Shown here piece after piece: positions 7,777 to 19,738 of a stretch of 64,000 nucleotides of DNA. How positions within the stretch are numbered: position 1 is the first letter of the stretch; each line of letters begins with the position of its first letter. The notes beneath the pieces were generated by a model. The model ran no database searches. It was not told where the DNA came from and was given only the letters and a program-made list of their open reading frames with translations. The position numbers were made by a program, and so were the translations under genes. The stretch comes from Sedimentisphaerales bacterium (GTDB lineage Bacteria > Planctomycetota > Phycisphaerae > Sedimentisphaerales > SM23-30): NCBI GenBank assembly GCA_028281535.1, contig JANQJS010000049.1, forward strand, positions 124,001-188,000. The letters are read 5' to 3'.

Positions 7777-10700
7777 TTAGTTAAATGTTTGTATCGCATC
7801 GACAAGTATTTCTCCTTTAATCAGTTCGATTTTAATGGTGTGTTCGCCTTCGCTTAAAAGAGAGCTTTCAAAGACCTTGGTTGTTTGGTCATCTCCAGTG
7901 AGGTCATAGATACAATCAACCAGTACACCATCAATATAAACATGGAAGCTTTGTGGTGCGTAATCTAAATAGTGATATAATCGCACTTTTTTGCCTGTGA
8001 ATGTATAAGTAATGGTGCTATTTACATGATGGGTATAAAAGAAATCATTATAATAGGCACCTGAATAAAAACCATCTTTAAAGTGATACCAATTTCCGCC
8101 GGTTAATGTGTAATTACCTTTGTCGTTATTAATCAAAGCTTGCCATTGACCGGTCGTGCTATTATCTGAACCATTCGAATCTCCGCACGCTGTAATTTTA
8201 ATATTGTCAAGGTAGACATCATCTCCATTACCAGATGCATCACAACGGAAACGGAAAAGCGTTTTTTCTCCTAAGGTCAAATTGGACACTGTTAAAGATT
8301 CGTGGTAGATCTTGCCATTGACAAATTCATCTCCCATATTCCATTCTTCAAGCTGAGTCCAACTGTCACCATCATCAGTTGAAATTTCCAGAAAGAAATC
8401 TTCGTTTGGATTATCCATGCTGATACATTTATAGGAGAATTCAAACGTTAATGATGTAAATCCTGTTAAATCCAGTGGATCTGAATATAATTCAGATGTA
8501 TCTGTATCATCTTGAAGATTGATTGAACGTATCCCATCAATCACATGATCACCAGTATGTTTTAAGCAGTCCATGCCGCCATCATTCCAAAGTCCTAGGC
8601 CATTTTCGAAGTTGTCATTGATGATAACTTGACAAGATCCGTTATTGGCTGGAGCATCCGTTATTGCACATACGGTATTTGAGAAAGCTGTTTTATTACC
8701 CACTAAATCACGAGACTGGACACGATAGCAGTATTGTGTACTAGCTGATAATTTCATGTCTGAATAATTGATCGAAGTTTGCCAATTACTATTGGTTCCA
8801 CCTGTATTACCACTGGTTTCTTCGAAGTAATATTCTACGAACCCAGACATATCAGTTGCCATTGTTGCGATCATATTTACTGTGTTTTCTCCCATCGCCA
8901 TGGGCTGTTTTGAAAAGGTTGCTGGGTTCGGTGTTGGTGCTTTAGTATCCAGCATTGCTTTCGTTTTAACACAAGCGGTGACCGAAGCGGAGGTTTTATT
9001 TCCAACAGCATCATGCATTTGTACATTATAGCAGTATTCTGTGTCTGGTAATAATCCTGTATCAGTATAATTAGGGTCGTCATCTAAGTTACTATCGCTA
9101 CCACCCGGGTTATTGGATGTTTCATCAAAAAAGTATTCAACATGGCCGCTTGCATCTGATCCCGGAGTCGCACGCATAGAAATCGATGTTTCATTAACCG
9201 CTTTTGGAGCGATGGCAAACGTTGCTGGATTGGGTGTTGGTGCTGTTTTATCAGGTGCTTTCAATGTTGTTGCGCACATTTCAGCAGAAGGACTCGTTTC
9301 ATTCCCCATCACATCACGAACAGACACACTGTAACAATATTTTGTATTGGCCTTAAGACTTTCTGCCATATAATCAGATTGTCGCTGCCAACCGCTATCA
9401 CTGAGTTCAGGTCCACCACTTATTCCTTGGAAGAAATATTCTACCAGGCTATCATCGGTGGCTGTTGTTGCTGTCATATAGATTGTATTATGGTTTTCAG
9501 CGGTTGGTGGGACTTGAAATGTTGCTGGATTAGGTGTTGGAGCTATGATATCAAAAATAAATGGTGTTGTGGTGCACAAGTTTGCTGATGAAGTTCCTGT
9601 ATTCCCCAGGCCATCTCGCATGGTCACATTATAGCAGTAGCTCATTCCCATTGTGAGGCCTGTATCTATATATGTTGGGTTTGTTTGCCAGTTACTATTA
9701 CTACCACCGGGATTAAACGAAATTTCAGAAAAATAATATTCTACGACGTTATGATGATCGCTACCTTTGTCAGCGGTCATTTTGATCGAGCTAAAACTTT
9801 GGGGCCATGGCTCATATGAAAACGTTGCAGGATTAGGTGTTGGTGGATAAATATCTGGGCCTAATTGAGTTTTATGACATTTCTTATCAGAAAGTGCTGT
9901 CGTATTTCCTAAGCTATCACGTGTTTGCACTTTATAGCAATATTGTGAATCCATTGTTAAGCCCAAGTCTGTGTAGACCGGTGAGGTTTGCCATCCACTT
10001 GGATCTGAACCATCTTCATCACTGATTTCTATAAACGAATATTCAACAGGCCCAGAAGGATCATTCGCTGTTTGTGCCGTTATGGTCATTGAATCGACTG
10101 TGGAATGATGATCATCACCAAACTTAGCTGGATTGGGTGTTGGCGGTGTGGTGTCAACTGTGACCACTGTATTGGTCGTCGCACATGCTTGAGCAGATGC
10201 TGCTGTTGTATTACCAAGATTGTCACGTGTTTTTACCGTATAACAATATTGTGTACCAGCAGTTAATCCATTATTGGTATAGTTGTCTGAATTTTGCCAT
10301 CCACTGTTAGTTCCACCCGGGTTTCCTGATGTTTCGGTAAAGAGGTAAACAACAGATCCAGCAGGATCAGTTGCTGTCGTGGCGGTCATACTAATTGCAT
10401 TTTCACTATCTGCATTTGGCATACTCGCAAACGTTGCAGGGTTCGGCGTTGGAGCCGTGGTGTCCGCTGGCGGGGCGGTACTAAGCGTAAACGCACAATG
10501 GTTGGTTGATGGCATTGTCATATTACCAAGATTGTCACGTGATTTTACTTTATAGCAGTATCGCGTATCAGCGGTCAGTCCTGTATCGGTATAACTGGTA
10601 GAAGTTTGCCAAGGGCTATTGTGGCCACCTAATTTCTTGCTCGTTGAAATAAAACGATATTCAACCGGCCCAGATTCATCATTGGCAACTTTTGCGGTCA

Positions 10701-11310
10701 TGCTAATTGCAGAATCACTATCTGCCGTTGGTACCATCGCAAATTTTGCTGGATTAGGTGTCGGTGGTTCATAGTCAGGGGTTGGAGACGGTTCAGTTGG
10801 CTCGGTAGGTTCAGAAGGGGCATCACAAGACAAAACATCATAACCATCAAAATGAAGTTCGCCATCATCCATTGTGATCAGAACGGTGTGGCTTCCTTCT
10901 GTTAATCCAACAATTTCAAAGGCAAGTACGCTTTGGGGGGCTGCACTTTCAGGAACATAGACTTCATGTATCGGGCCATTATCGACTTGGACAAGAAATA
11001 CTTGGTAAAAGTCATATGCCCAAACGTAGATTCCTACGCCGGTTCCTTGAATTGTAAATGATGCCGTTGCTTCATAGGCAAAAGCGAGGTGTGCATCTCC
11101 ATTAATACCTCCATCGACTTCAATAATATCATCGAAACCAGCGTAATTGATACCAGGATCGGTGTTGTTGATGGGCAAAGACCATTGGCAATCGGTTTGT
11201 GCCATGGCTGGTGTGCCTGTTGTCATCGATACCCATGCGAGTAGGACAAGAATAAAGTGAAGATCATTCTTCTTGAGAGTTGTCTTGTTTATTTGGCCTT
11301 TGTGCAACAT
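7777..11310 (-). CDS. Secreted multi-repeat fibronectin-III-like protein
   Basis: A large secreted protein of about 1,177 residues. After a signal peptide (hydrophobic core ending 'MTTGTPAMAQ') comes a jelly-roll-like domain, then seven tandem modules of about 95 residues. Each module starts with a variant of 'APTPNPATF' and ends with 'YCY-x-V-x-x-RD-x-x-GN', a fibronectin-III-like pattern. A MAM/discoidin-like segment follows ('FENGLGLWNDGG'), and a final beta-sandwich resembles the N-terminal one, ending 'EILVDAIQTFN'. It is probably a surface or extracellular carbohydrate-binding scaffold; no catalytic domain was recognised. The longest ORF starts at 11325, but GGAG sits 8 bases before the ATG at 11310, so I chose that start. 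It ends at a strong terminator. Confidence 0.88.
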   Translation of the reverse strand: MLHKGQINKTTLKKNDLHFILVLLAWVSMTTGTPAMAQTDCQWSLPINNTDPGINYAGFDDIIEVDGGINGDAHLAFAYEATASFTIQGTGVGIYVWAYDFYQVFLVQVDNGPIHEVYVPESAAPQSVLAFEIVGLTEGSHTVLITMDDGELHFDGYDVLSCDAPSEPTEPTEPSPTPDYEPPTPNPAKFAMVPTADSDSAISMTAKVANDESGPVEYRFISTSKKLGGHNSPWQTSTSYTDTGLTADTRYCYKVKSRDNLGNMTMPSTNHCAFTLSTAPPADTTAPTPNPATFASMPNADSENAISMTATTATDPAGSVVYLFTETSGNPGGTNSGWQNSDNYTNNGLTAGTQYCYTVKTRDNLGNTTAASAQACATTNTVVTVDTTPPTPNPAKFGDDHHSTVDSMTITAQTANDPSGPVEYSFIEISDEDGSDPSGWQTSPVYTDLGLTMDSQYCYKVQTRDSLGNTTALSDKKCHKTQLGPDIYPPTPNPATFSYEPWPQSFSSIKMTADKGSDHHNVVEYYFSEISFNPGGSNSNWQTNPTYIDTGLTMGMSYCYNVTMRDGLGNTGTSSANLCTTTPFIFDIIAPTPNPATFQVPPTAENHNTIYMTATTATDDSLVEYFFQGISGGPELSDSGWQRQSDYMAESLKANTKYCYSVSVRDVMGNETSPSAEMCATTLKAPDKTAPTPNPATFAIAPKAVNETSISMRATPGSDASGHVEYFFDETSNNPGGSDSNLDDDPNYTDTGLLPDTEYCYNVQMHDAVGNKTSASVTACVKTKAMLDTKAPTPNPATFSKQPMAMGENTVNMIATMATDMSGFVEYYFEETSGNTGGTNSNWQTSINYSDMKLSASTQYCYRVQSRDLVGNKTAFSNTVCAITDAPANNGSCQVIINDNFENGLGLWNDGGMDCLKHTGDHVIDGIRSINLQDDTDTSELYSDPLDLTGFTSLTFEFSYKCISMDNPNEDFFLEISTDDGDSWTQLEEWNMGDEFVNGKIYHESLTVSNLTLGEKTLFRFRCDASGNGDDVYLDNIKITACGDSNGSDNSTTGQWQALINNDKGNYTLTGGNWYHFKDGFYSGAYYNDFFYTHHVNSTITYTFTGKKVRLYHYLDYAPQSFHVYIDGVLVDCIYDLTGDDQTTKVFESSLLSEGEHTIKIELIKGEILVDAIQTFN

Positions 11311-11808
11311 TAAAATCGTCTCCATTGTGTTTCAGTGAAACATCTCTGCATGACTTCAAGGTCGCATCGTTTTTATTTTTTAAGTGGCCTAGTATGAATC
11401 TGTATTCTTAGGTCTCAAGTTAAATACAAGTTAAGTGAGTTGTGTTTTCCTGCTTTGGTGAATGATCTCTCTAGACATTTCACATGTGAATCAAACGTTT
11501 CCGTCTTGACTCATGATCGCTCTGATGGCGTTTTGTCAGACGTGACTTATCTGATTCTAATTGATTGGAAGAGAGGTCTTGGAGTGAGTTGGCTGCACTC
11601 TATCCCCGTCAACAGCTTGATCGCTGTTAAAGTCAGGAACATATGTTTGATTACAATTTCAAGCATCTACAATACCTCATTTATAGGACCTCTATCGGTC
11701 CCTATAGATTTTCTGTTACCCAAAGATACGATATAAAAAGAGGATGGCAAATGATATGAAGAAAAAAATAGGGAAAAGTATAGGGTTAGATGTTATCGGG
11801 CTATAAAA
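11311..11808. other. Non-coding interval upstream of the fibronectin-III gene
   Basis: Almost 500 bases without a supportable gene. A 98-codon plus-strand ORF (11440-11736) has no ribosome-binding site and no recognisable sequence. One imperfect inverted repeat, TATAGGACC / GGTCCCTATA (11682-11706), has no T-run. The minus-strand promoter of the downstream gene should lie in the left part, but no convincing hexamer pair was found. Confidence 0.6.
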
Positions 11809-11837
11809 AAAGCTGGCAGAAGCGTCCTGCCAGCTTT
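11809..11837 (-). terminator. thiC terminator
   Basis: Stem AAAGCTGGCAG / CTGCCAGCTTT followed on the minus strand by seven T residues, 26 bases after the thiC stop codon. Confidence 0.9.
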
Positions 11838-11862
11838 GTGCTATTTCACTTTGTCATATATA

Positions 11863-13701
<1,839 letters not shown>

Positions 13702-13907
13702 TCAGACTATAGGATTATGATAAATCTCCATTCGTTTAGCAATGATAAACCTGTTTAAATACGCATAACTTCCAGGCTGTTGTTGGTAGGGTTGTTTATT
13801 GGGCAGATGCATTGGATTTTTAATTATATTGACCTAATTTATTGAAAAAAGTACAATTATACTATGTTTAGGTCTATTATATCCTCTTTCTGGCGCCATG
13901 TATTTTA

Positions 13908-15959
13908 ATGAAAAATAATCGAATTTTAAATCAATCCATTTATTTCTGGGGCGAAATTGGATTAATTTCTGTTTTTCTGTTAACAACCATCGTTTGTTGG
14001 ATTTGGGGGGATGCCATTGTTGAAGGGATTTATCACGGCAAATTCCAACTATTAATGCCTATCACAGAAATTATGGAAAAATACCGCCAGGCAAAGCCAG
14101 GCATAAAAACTGTAGAATGGTATCAGGGGAAATTATGGTTGGTGCATGCTAAATTCTTTATGATATGTTCGATGGCTATGTTAGGGCTTTTAGCATTGCA
14201 TTTCAGAGGACCCTTAAAAATAATTTTTAATAATTTTATGACAGGGTCATCACATCCTATTAATTTGGCCATGTTTCGTATTATATTTTTTGGCTATTTG
14301 ACAATCTGGTTAGACATAGATCGTGTTGTTTGGTTTAGTAGTTTACCTAGTGTGTTTATAGATCCTCCTGTTGGGTTTGAAACCATTTTAAACTGGGTAA
14401 CCATTCATCCAGATTGGGTTGTATGGACTTGTCGTTTTTATTTGATTTTTTGTATATTTGCAACGATTGGTTTATTTTCAAAATTTTCTTCGTTTATGGT
14501 TTTTTTATTGGGGCTATGGGTTATAGGGATTCCACAATTTTATGGCAAAGTAAATGGCCATAATCATTTAATCTGGTTTTCGTTGATTATGGCTTTAGCA
14601 CCTTGTGGAGATATGCTGTCTGTTGATTCTGTTATTCAGGTGTTACGAAATAAAAAGCAGAAACTTCTGCTTCCGCCAAACGCTTCTTCAGCTTATGGTT
14701 TGCCTATACGATTTATCTTTTTATTACTTGGTGTTATTTATTTATTTCCTGGGGTTTGGAAATTCTGGTCATTGGGGTATGATTGGATATTTTCAGATAA
14801 TCTGAAATTCATTATGTATCGCGTATGGGTGCAAAACGAGTATTTACCTATTTTTCGTCTTGATCAATATCCTTGGATATTCCAGTTTGGCGGATTAATG
14901 ACCTTGCTTTTTGAAATAGGATTTATTTTTATTATCTTTCTACCTAGCTTAAGACGTTTTTTACCATTAGCAGCTTTAGCATTCCATAATGTCACCGGGT
15001 TGACATTGGCGATCTTTTTTTATGTATTACAGATAGTACATGTAGGTTTACTAAACTGGAAATTCCTTTTTGAAAAGCTGGGTGGTTTACTATTTCGACA
15101 AAAACTTTATGTGTTGTATGATGGTAACTGTGGATTGTGCCGTAAATCAATGGCCATTCTAATGCGTTTAGATGTTTTAGGACAAATTCAGTATGTTAAT
15201 GCGTTAGATAAAACGAAGATCTCGCAATTAGGATTTGATTCTCTTGACGATATGGCGCTGTTAAAAGATATGCATGCAATCATTGAGAGTAAACAGTGGC
15301 GAGGTTATGATAGTTATCGAAAGATTTGCGCTCGAATTCTTTTTTTATGGCCGATTTTACCCTTTTTATATTTCTACCCCATTGCAGTCATTGGCCGGTC
15401 CATTTATCGTAAAGTCGCAGATCAACGAAGCTGTCAATTACCAATAGATGATAGTTCTGCCGATGGCAAGATAGAGCATCCTCAAATGACTGGCACTCGG
15501 TTACGGATTACATGCTTGCTCATTGTTGGTTGGGTATTTGTGGTCGTTAATTTTGGCTATGGTATGGGCAGGATGGCACATAGCTGGCCATTTCATTGTT
15601 ATCCTCTATTTACTGGAAATGCCAGTGATAAATCTTCACGAATTATTATGGAACAGGTGTACCAGGATCAGACTAGAGAAGTTATTGATCAAAGTGAACT
15701 GCGGTCACGTTTAGGTCCATCTAGACATATAACATTTATGGCAAAAATTATTCGTAAAAAAGAGGATCAGCAAAAGCAGGATATATTGCTAAAGAACTAT
15801 TTTGAAATTTTGGCCTCTTTGGGGCTCGATATGTCTGAGGCCCAGGCAGTTGAAATTTACCGAGAAAAATTTTATACTTCACCTGAACACAGGGAAGACC
15901 CACCGGTTGAACGTGAGTTGATGCTGAAAATTAATGTTGATGAATTATTAACTAAGTAG
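13908..15959 (+). CDS. HTTM membrane protein fused to a DCC (DUF393) thiol domain
   Basis: A 683-residue membrane protein. The N-terminal two thirds carry many transmembrane helices with HTTM features (horizontally transferred transmembrane domain, related to vitamin K-dependent gamma-carboxylase): 'FRIIFFGYLTIWLDIDRVVW', 'FYGKVNGHNHLIWFSLIMAL' and 'FHNVTGLTLAIFFY'. At about 400-505 a soluble DCC domain follows, 'LYVLYDGNCGLCRKSMAIL', with the redox pair C408-x-x-C411. One further helix (about 527-545) precedes a hydrophilic tail. HTTM-DCC fusions occur in several bacteria; the substrate is unknown. True carboxylase activity is not implied. The 3' end overlaps the convergent 15948 gene by 12 bases. 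Confidence 0.85.
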   Translation: MKNNRILNQSIYFWGEIGLISVFLLTTIVCWIWGDAIVEGIYHGKFQLLMPITEIMEKYRQAKPGIKTVEWYQGKLWLVHAKFFMICSMAMLGLLALHFRGPLKIIFNNFMTGSSHPINLAMFRIIFFGYLTIWLDIDRVVWFSSLPSVFIDPPVGFETILNWVTIHPDWVVWTCRFYLIFCIFATIGLFSKFSSFMVFLLGLWVIGIPQFYGKVNGHNHLIWFSLIMALAPCGDMLSVDSVIQVLRNKKQKLLLPPNASSAYGLPIRFIFLLLGVIYLFPGVWKFWSLGYDWIFSDNLKFIMYRVWVQNEYLPIFRLDQYPWIFQFGGLMTLLFEIGFIFIIFLPSLRRFLPLAALAFHNVTGLTLAIFFYVLQIVHVGLLNWKFLFEKLGGLLFRQKLYVLYDGNCGLCRKSMAILMRLDVLGQIQYVNALDKTKISQLGFDSLDDMALLKDMHAIIESKQWRGYDSYRKICARILFLWPILPFLYFYPIAVIGRSIYRKVADQRSCQLPIDDSSADGKIEHPQMTGTRLRITCLLIVGWVFVVVNFGYGMGRMAHSWPFHCYPLFTGNASDKSSRIIMEQVYQDQTREVIDQSELRSRLGPSRHITFMAKIIRKKEDQQKQDILLKNYFEILASLGLDMSEAQAVEIYREKFYTSPEHREDPPVERELMLKINVDELLTK

Positions 15960-17903
15960 AAAAAGGCCCATTTGCATGGGGGGGATAGCTGTGTCTGAAT
16001 TTAATTGTAGGAATTGATAGTACCCTTGCTTTTCGATTTTTAAATCTGGATAGGTTTCGAGTGAGCCTTGTTCATTTAATTCGTGTACATGTTTAATTTT
16101 TTCTGGAAGGCATCCCAGTCGAATCCTTGTATCAATTGCCCAATCAAAACTGATATTTAATAGGGCCAGTATGATTCGTTTTTTGATAGGATGCTGAATG
16201 AAAAAAGGTATCAAATCTGGAGAGGCTTCTACAAAACAAGGCAGTGGTTTGCCACCCAGTAGGCAAAATAAGTCATGGAAATGACGTTGGCGTTGAGGAG
16301 TCAGCAGTCGCTTCAACGTGTCTTGTGTTAAATCATAGGGGAGTATGGCAGATAATTGGTTGCTTTCTTTGTTGTCGTAAAATGACATGCCAGGTGCGTT
16401 AGGGATTTTACCTTCTTGTTGGAATGTCGTGAGAGTTCTTGCGCCTTGTGCAATTGGTTTGATTGACCGAATCTCTTTGGTGCCAAATCGTTCTGTCATG
16501 ACTGTCCGATAGCCATAATAAGGGGCGGCCAGGCTTTGATCTGATAATATATCAACCAAAACATTTTTGATAGGTTGACTTACTTTCACGCCCAATATTT
16601 CACTATAGCCATTTTGCTGAAGATTGGTTGCTGCTGACATGTCCATTAGGACGCCTTGTTGGAATAATGTGGTGATTTGTTTTTTCGATAACGTATTGGC
16701 GACATCACCAGACAAAATATTCACAGTGGATTTTGATAGTTCGCTGAATTGGTTTGCTGGTTCGAAGATAACCGGCATGCCCATTCTCCAGGACAAGTGA
16801 GCCCAGTTAGAACAATTTTCACTGATAAGATGCCGGCCATTTTTTTCGGGTGGTGTCAAGATTCGAATACCGGAGTGCTGCGGGTTATTCGAAATCAAAT
16901 GATGAAGTTTGGCGACCATGTCTTCTTTATTAAATTGCATCTTAAGAAATGGATTTTCGCTACCAGGTGCTGTTCCAGTCTCATCAAAACCATTAAAAAT
17001 AATATTTTGCTGGCCAAACAAAATGTTCAAATTTGTTTGCATTTGCATCGATTCGGCACTTTTGTGAAAATTAGAGGCCTGTGATATATCGATCAAGCCG
17101 TAGTTCTCGCCTTCTTCCAGATTGTGGTCATGCTTACTTAAGATTTCAATAGTGTCTAGGATGGCTGTGCGTTTTTCGTCTTGTGAGAAAGATTGTTGCT
17201 GTGCAAGAAGGTAGTTCTTTTCTCCTGCGAGCGCTTTGGCGCAATCAACAGGGCTGAATGAGTCAGGATATAAATGTCTAGCATTACTCATCAATCCTAG
17301 GCGTATGGATTTGTGTTTTTGGACGGACTGGAAAATATTACGAGCCACCTGATTTAGCCGGTTTTTCTTAAAGCGATCCCAGTCAGATTGTATTTTTATG
17401 TCTCGGTCAGATAGTCGGTCTATTGGAATGGAGCCATCAGTGAGGGCTTTGATTTTTGGGCCAGATACTTTATGGCCACTCGATTTTTTGAATGACTCGA
17501 TACTACTCCTGCAAAACCAATCGATACTTGTCGAATGTGTATCGTTTACCCAGATAGCACTGGCTTTAGTTTGGTGTGCATTTTCATAGAGGAGTTTTAA
17601 ATGTTTTGTCGCATCGTTATCAAATTGGGCGAAATCAAGAATGCCAGGTAAAACCAATGACGCACCCATTTGATAATCTTTTTTAAGCGCGGCAACCACT
17701 TTCTTGGTGCGTGCTAGGCGATCAATGATATCCTCTTTGTCTAAAAGTGATGGGTCGAGAGTTGGCTCGGTAAGGCATAAAAGGATATGCTCGGCATCAT
17801 CATTTTGATCGACGGCCTCAATCATATTTTCAAATTTGCCATCAGTTGCAAAGTGAGTGTAGGTTACCATCGGAATCAAAATTGGGTCATTTTTATCGGA
17901 CAT
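15948..17903 (-). CDS. Large hypothetical protein, possibly glycoside-hydrolase-like
   Basis: A 651-residue soluble protein without signal peptide. Short strand-helix alternations with conserved-looking acidic ends ('LPGILDFAQFDND', 'ASAIWVNDTHSTSIDW', 'IIFNGFDETG') and a beta-rich C-terminal part ('ILALLNISFDWAIDTRIRLG') are reminiscent of a TIM-barrel glycosidase of the GH42/GH-A type with a trailing sandwich. This is only a fold-level impression. GGAG lies about 11 bases before the ATG. The gene is monocistronic, with a divergent rpmE2 upstream and convergent overlap downstream. No close family was recognised. Confidence 0.55.
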   Translation of the reverse strand: MSDKNDPILIPMVTYTHFATDGKFENMIEAVDQNDDAEHILLCLTEPTLDPSLLDKEDIIDRLARTKKVVAALKKDYQMGASLVLPGILDFAQFDNDATKHLKLLYENAHQTKASAIWVNDTHSTSIDWFCRSSIESFKKSSGHKVSGPKIKALTDGSIPIDRLSDRDIKIQSDWDRFKKNRLNQVARNIFQSVQKHKSIRLGLMSNARHLYPDSFSPVDCAKALAGEKNYLLAQQQSFSQDEKRTAILDTIEILSKHDHNLEEGENYGLIDISQASNFHKSAESMQMQTNLNILFGQQNIIFNGFDETGTAPGSENPFLKMQFNKEDMVAKLHHLISNNPQHSGIRILTPPEKNGRHLISENCSNWAHLSWRMGMPVIFEPANQFSELSKSTVNILSGDVANTLSKKQITTLFQQGVLMDMSAATNLQQNGYSEILGVKVSQPIKNVLVDILSDQSLAAPYYGYRTVMTERFGTKEIRSIKPIAQGARTLTTFQQEGKIPNAPGMSFYDNKESNQLSAILPYDLTQDTLKRLLTPQRQRHFHDLFCLLGGKPLPCFVEASPDLIPFFIQHPIKKRIILALLNISFDWAIDTRIRLGCLPEKIKHVHELNEQGSLETYPDLKIEKQGYYQFLQLNSDTAIPPMQMGLFLLS

Positions 17904-18075
17904 TCGTCTTACTTCTCCTCTGTCTGTTTACTGGATGAGTTGGTACTATATCGGATCATTTCATAGAGATCCAGCAAAAAGAATGCGTCTGTTGCTATTT
18001 TAACCGTTTGAAAATAAATGGGTTATGCGTTAATGTGCTTCGGGATAAATTGCCTGCGAAACTGTAAAAAAGGTG

Positions 18076-18103
18076 TTTACATTTTAAAATTATCAGGTAA
18101 AAT
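18076..18103 (+). promoter_or_regulatory. Probable rpmE2 promoter
   Basis: TTTACA (18076-18081), a 16-base spacer, then TAAAAT (18098-18103). The expected transcription start is near 18110, giving a leader of about 50 bases before the GTG of rpmE2. Confidence 0.55.
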
Positions 18104-18130
18104 ACACCGTTTATCGAAATCTCAAATAAT

Positions 18131-18149
18131 AGAAATGTTAGCTATAACA
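18131..18149 (+). promoter_or_regulatory. Zur-like inverted repeat in the rpmE2 leader
   Basis: Perfect inverted repeat TGTTA-N4-TAACA (18136-18149) within AGAAATGTTAGCTATAACA. It resembles the Zur operator described for proteobacteria (GAAATGTTATA-type) but is one base shorter in the centre. It sits directly against the Shine-Dalgarno of rpmE2, a gene class classically repressed by Zur. Only one copy was seen, so this is a candidate. Confidence 0.4.
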
Positions 18150-18162
18150 AGGAGTTAGAGCC

Positions 18163-18447
18163 GTGAAGAAAGGCATTCACCCTGAAGATTACAGATTTGT
18201 GGTTTTCCAAGACAAAGCCGCAGATTTTAAATTTTTGACCCGCTCAACCGTTAAAACCAATTTGACAATCGAGTGGACCGATGGCAAAGAGTACCCGCTC
18301 TATAACCTTGAAATCAGCAGTGCTTCTCATCCTTTTTATACGGGCAAACAAAAGTTTGTCGATTCAGCTGGTCGTATTGATAAATTCAATAAGAAATATG
18401 CTGGCGATTACTTTTCAAAGGATAAAAAAAGCAAAAAATCTAAATAG
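18163..18447 (+). CDS. rpmE2: 50S ribosomal protein L31 type B
   Basis: A 94-residue L31 of the zinc-independent (C-minus) type. It shows '[17 protein letters not shown]', then '[20 protein letters not shown]' and 'FNKKY', and has none of the CxxC zinc ligands of type A L31. It starts at GTG (18163), with AAGGAG 8 bases upstream. In other bacteria the C-minus form replaces the zinc form under zinc limitation and is Zur-controlled; a Zur-like palindrome next to the ribosome-binding site fits that. It has its own terminator and is followed by prfA. Confidence 0.97.
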   Translation: MKKGIHPEDYRFVVFQDKAADFKFLTRSTVKTNLTIEWTDGKEYPLYNLEISSASHPFYTGKQKFVDSAGRIDKFNKKYAGDYFSKDKKSKKSK

Positions 18448-18461
18448 CTATTCCGACTTTT

Positions 18462-18508
18462 ACACGCTGTTCATGAATACCAACCCAATCAGGACAGCGT
18501 GTTTTTTT
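18462..18508 (+). terminator. rpmE2 terminator
   Basis: Perfect 9-bp stem ACACGCTGT / ACAGCGTGT (18462-18470 with 18493-18501) followed by T7. It separates rpmE2 from prfA. Confidence 0.9.
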
Positions 18509-18553
18509 ATGTCTATAGTTTTGGGTTAAATACCATTCAAAGAATTTAAAAGT

Positions 18554-19651
18554 ATGGCACAAGCATCCACAACAGATGAAAGAGTCCTGGAAAAACTGGC
18601 TGAGATGGAAAAGCGTTTCGTTGATTTGGAATCACAAATGAACGATCCTGCTATTGCCAGTGATCCAAATAAGATTGTACAAATTTCTAAAGAGCATGGT
18701 CAGCTCAGAGATGTTGTGACTAGTTTTCGTCAATATCAGGAATGTGTCACACAACGAGATGATGCTCAGGCCATGTTGGATGATGGCGATACTGATGATG
18801 AGATGCGTGAATTAGCGCAAGAGGAAGTGACGTCTCTCACTGAGCAAATTGAGTCAACCTTTGTCCAGGTGAAAGAAAGCCTGGTGATGTCTGACGATGC
18901 CGGTGTCGGCGCGATTATCATGGAAATCCGTGCAGGGACCGGTGGCGATGAAGCGGCGCTTTTTGCTCGTGATCTTTATGAAATGTATAACCGCTTTGCT
19001 GAAAAAAGAGGCTGGAAAGTCGAGCAACTCGGATTCAGTGCGTCGGAATTAGGTGGTTTTCGCGAAGTAATCTTGGGAATTAAAGGCGAAGGCGTTTGGC
19101 AAGCACTTGGTTACGAAGGGGGCGGCCATCGCGTTCAACGCGTGCCTGAAACTGAAACGCAAGGGCGTGTACATACATCCGCGGCAACAGTTGCTGTTTT
19201 ACCTGAAGCAGAAGAGCTTGATATTGATATCCCCAAAAGCGATGTCGTTGAGCATGTCTGTCGTTCCAGTGGTCCAGGTGGGCAAAGTGTCAATAAACTC
19301 AATTCCGCTATTAAGCTGGAGCACTTGCCCACAGGCATTACCGTGAGTATGCAGGATGAAAAAAGTCAGCATAAAAATCGTGCCAAAGCTTGGCGTATTT
19401 TGCGTAGTCGGGTGTTTGATCATTTTGAGCAAAAGAAACGTGCTGAGCGGTCAGAGTCTCGTAAAGAAATGATTGGTTCTGGCGATCGTTCGCAACGCAT
19501 ACGTACTTATAATTTTCCACAAAATCGCATGACCGACCATCGGATTAATTTAACCCTTTATAGTTTAGATAAACTTATCATGGGTGATCTCGATGGCGTC
19601 GTCGCAGCACTCATCGAACATGACAAGCAACAACGCCTCGAAAACCTCTAA
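18554..19651 (+). CDS. prfA: Peptide chain release factor 1
   Basis: Class I release factor that recognises UAA/UAG and triggers peptidyl-tRNA hydrolysis. The 365 residues are full length. The catalytic GGQ is at 242-244 ('SSGPGGQSVNKLNS'). The codon-recognition tripeptide is P198-E-T200, fitting the RF1 P-x-T rule (usually PAT or PVT) and excluding RF2 (SPF). The N-terminal coiled coil runs from about 10 to 110. No strong Shine-Dalgarno precedes the ATG at 18554. It is followed by a SpoU/TrmH-type methyltransferase, probably co-transcribed. Confidence 0.97.
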   Translation: MAQASTTDERVLEKLAEMEKRFVDLESQMNDPAIASDPNKIVQISKEHGQLRDVVTSFRQYQECVTQRDDAQAMLDDGDTDDEMRELAQEEVTSLTEQIESTFVQVKESLVMSDDAGVGAIIMEIRAGTGGDEAALFARDLYEMYNRFAEKRGWKVEQLGFSASELGGFREVILGIKGEGVWQALGYEGGGHRVQRVPETETQGRVHTSAATVAVLPEAEELDIDIPKSDVVEHVCRSSGPGGQSVNKLNSAIKLEHLPTGITVSMQDEKSQHKNRAKAWRILRSRVFDHFEQKKRAERSESRKEMIGSGDRSQRIRTYNFPQNRMTDHRINLTLYSLDKLIMGDLDGVVAALIEHDKQQRLENL

Positions 19652-19738
19652 TTGTATCTAGGTGGCAGCCTCAGTTCGCCAAAGGCGAAATGGGGATGGC
19701 GAGTTTTACTATTCCTGAAATCAACTAAATATATTGTT

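Noticed and set aside
11440-11736. 98-codon plus-strand ORF
   Set aside because: No ribosome-binding site, unremarkable composition, and divergent from the real gene's upstream region.
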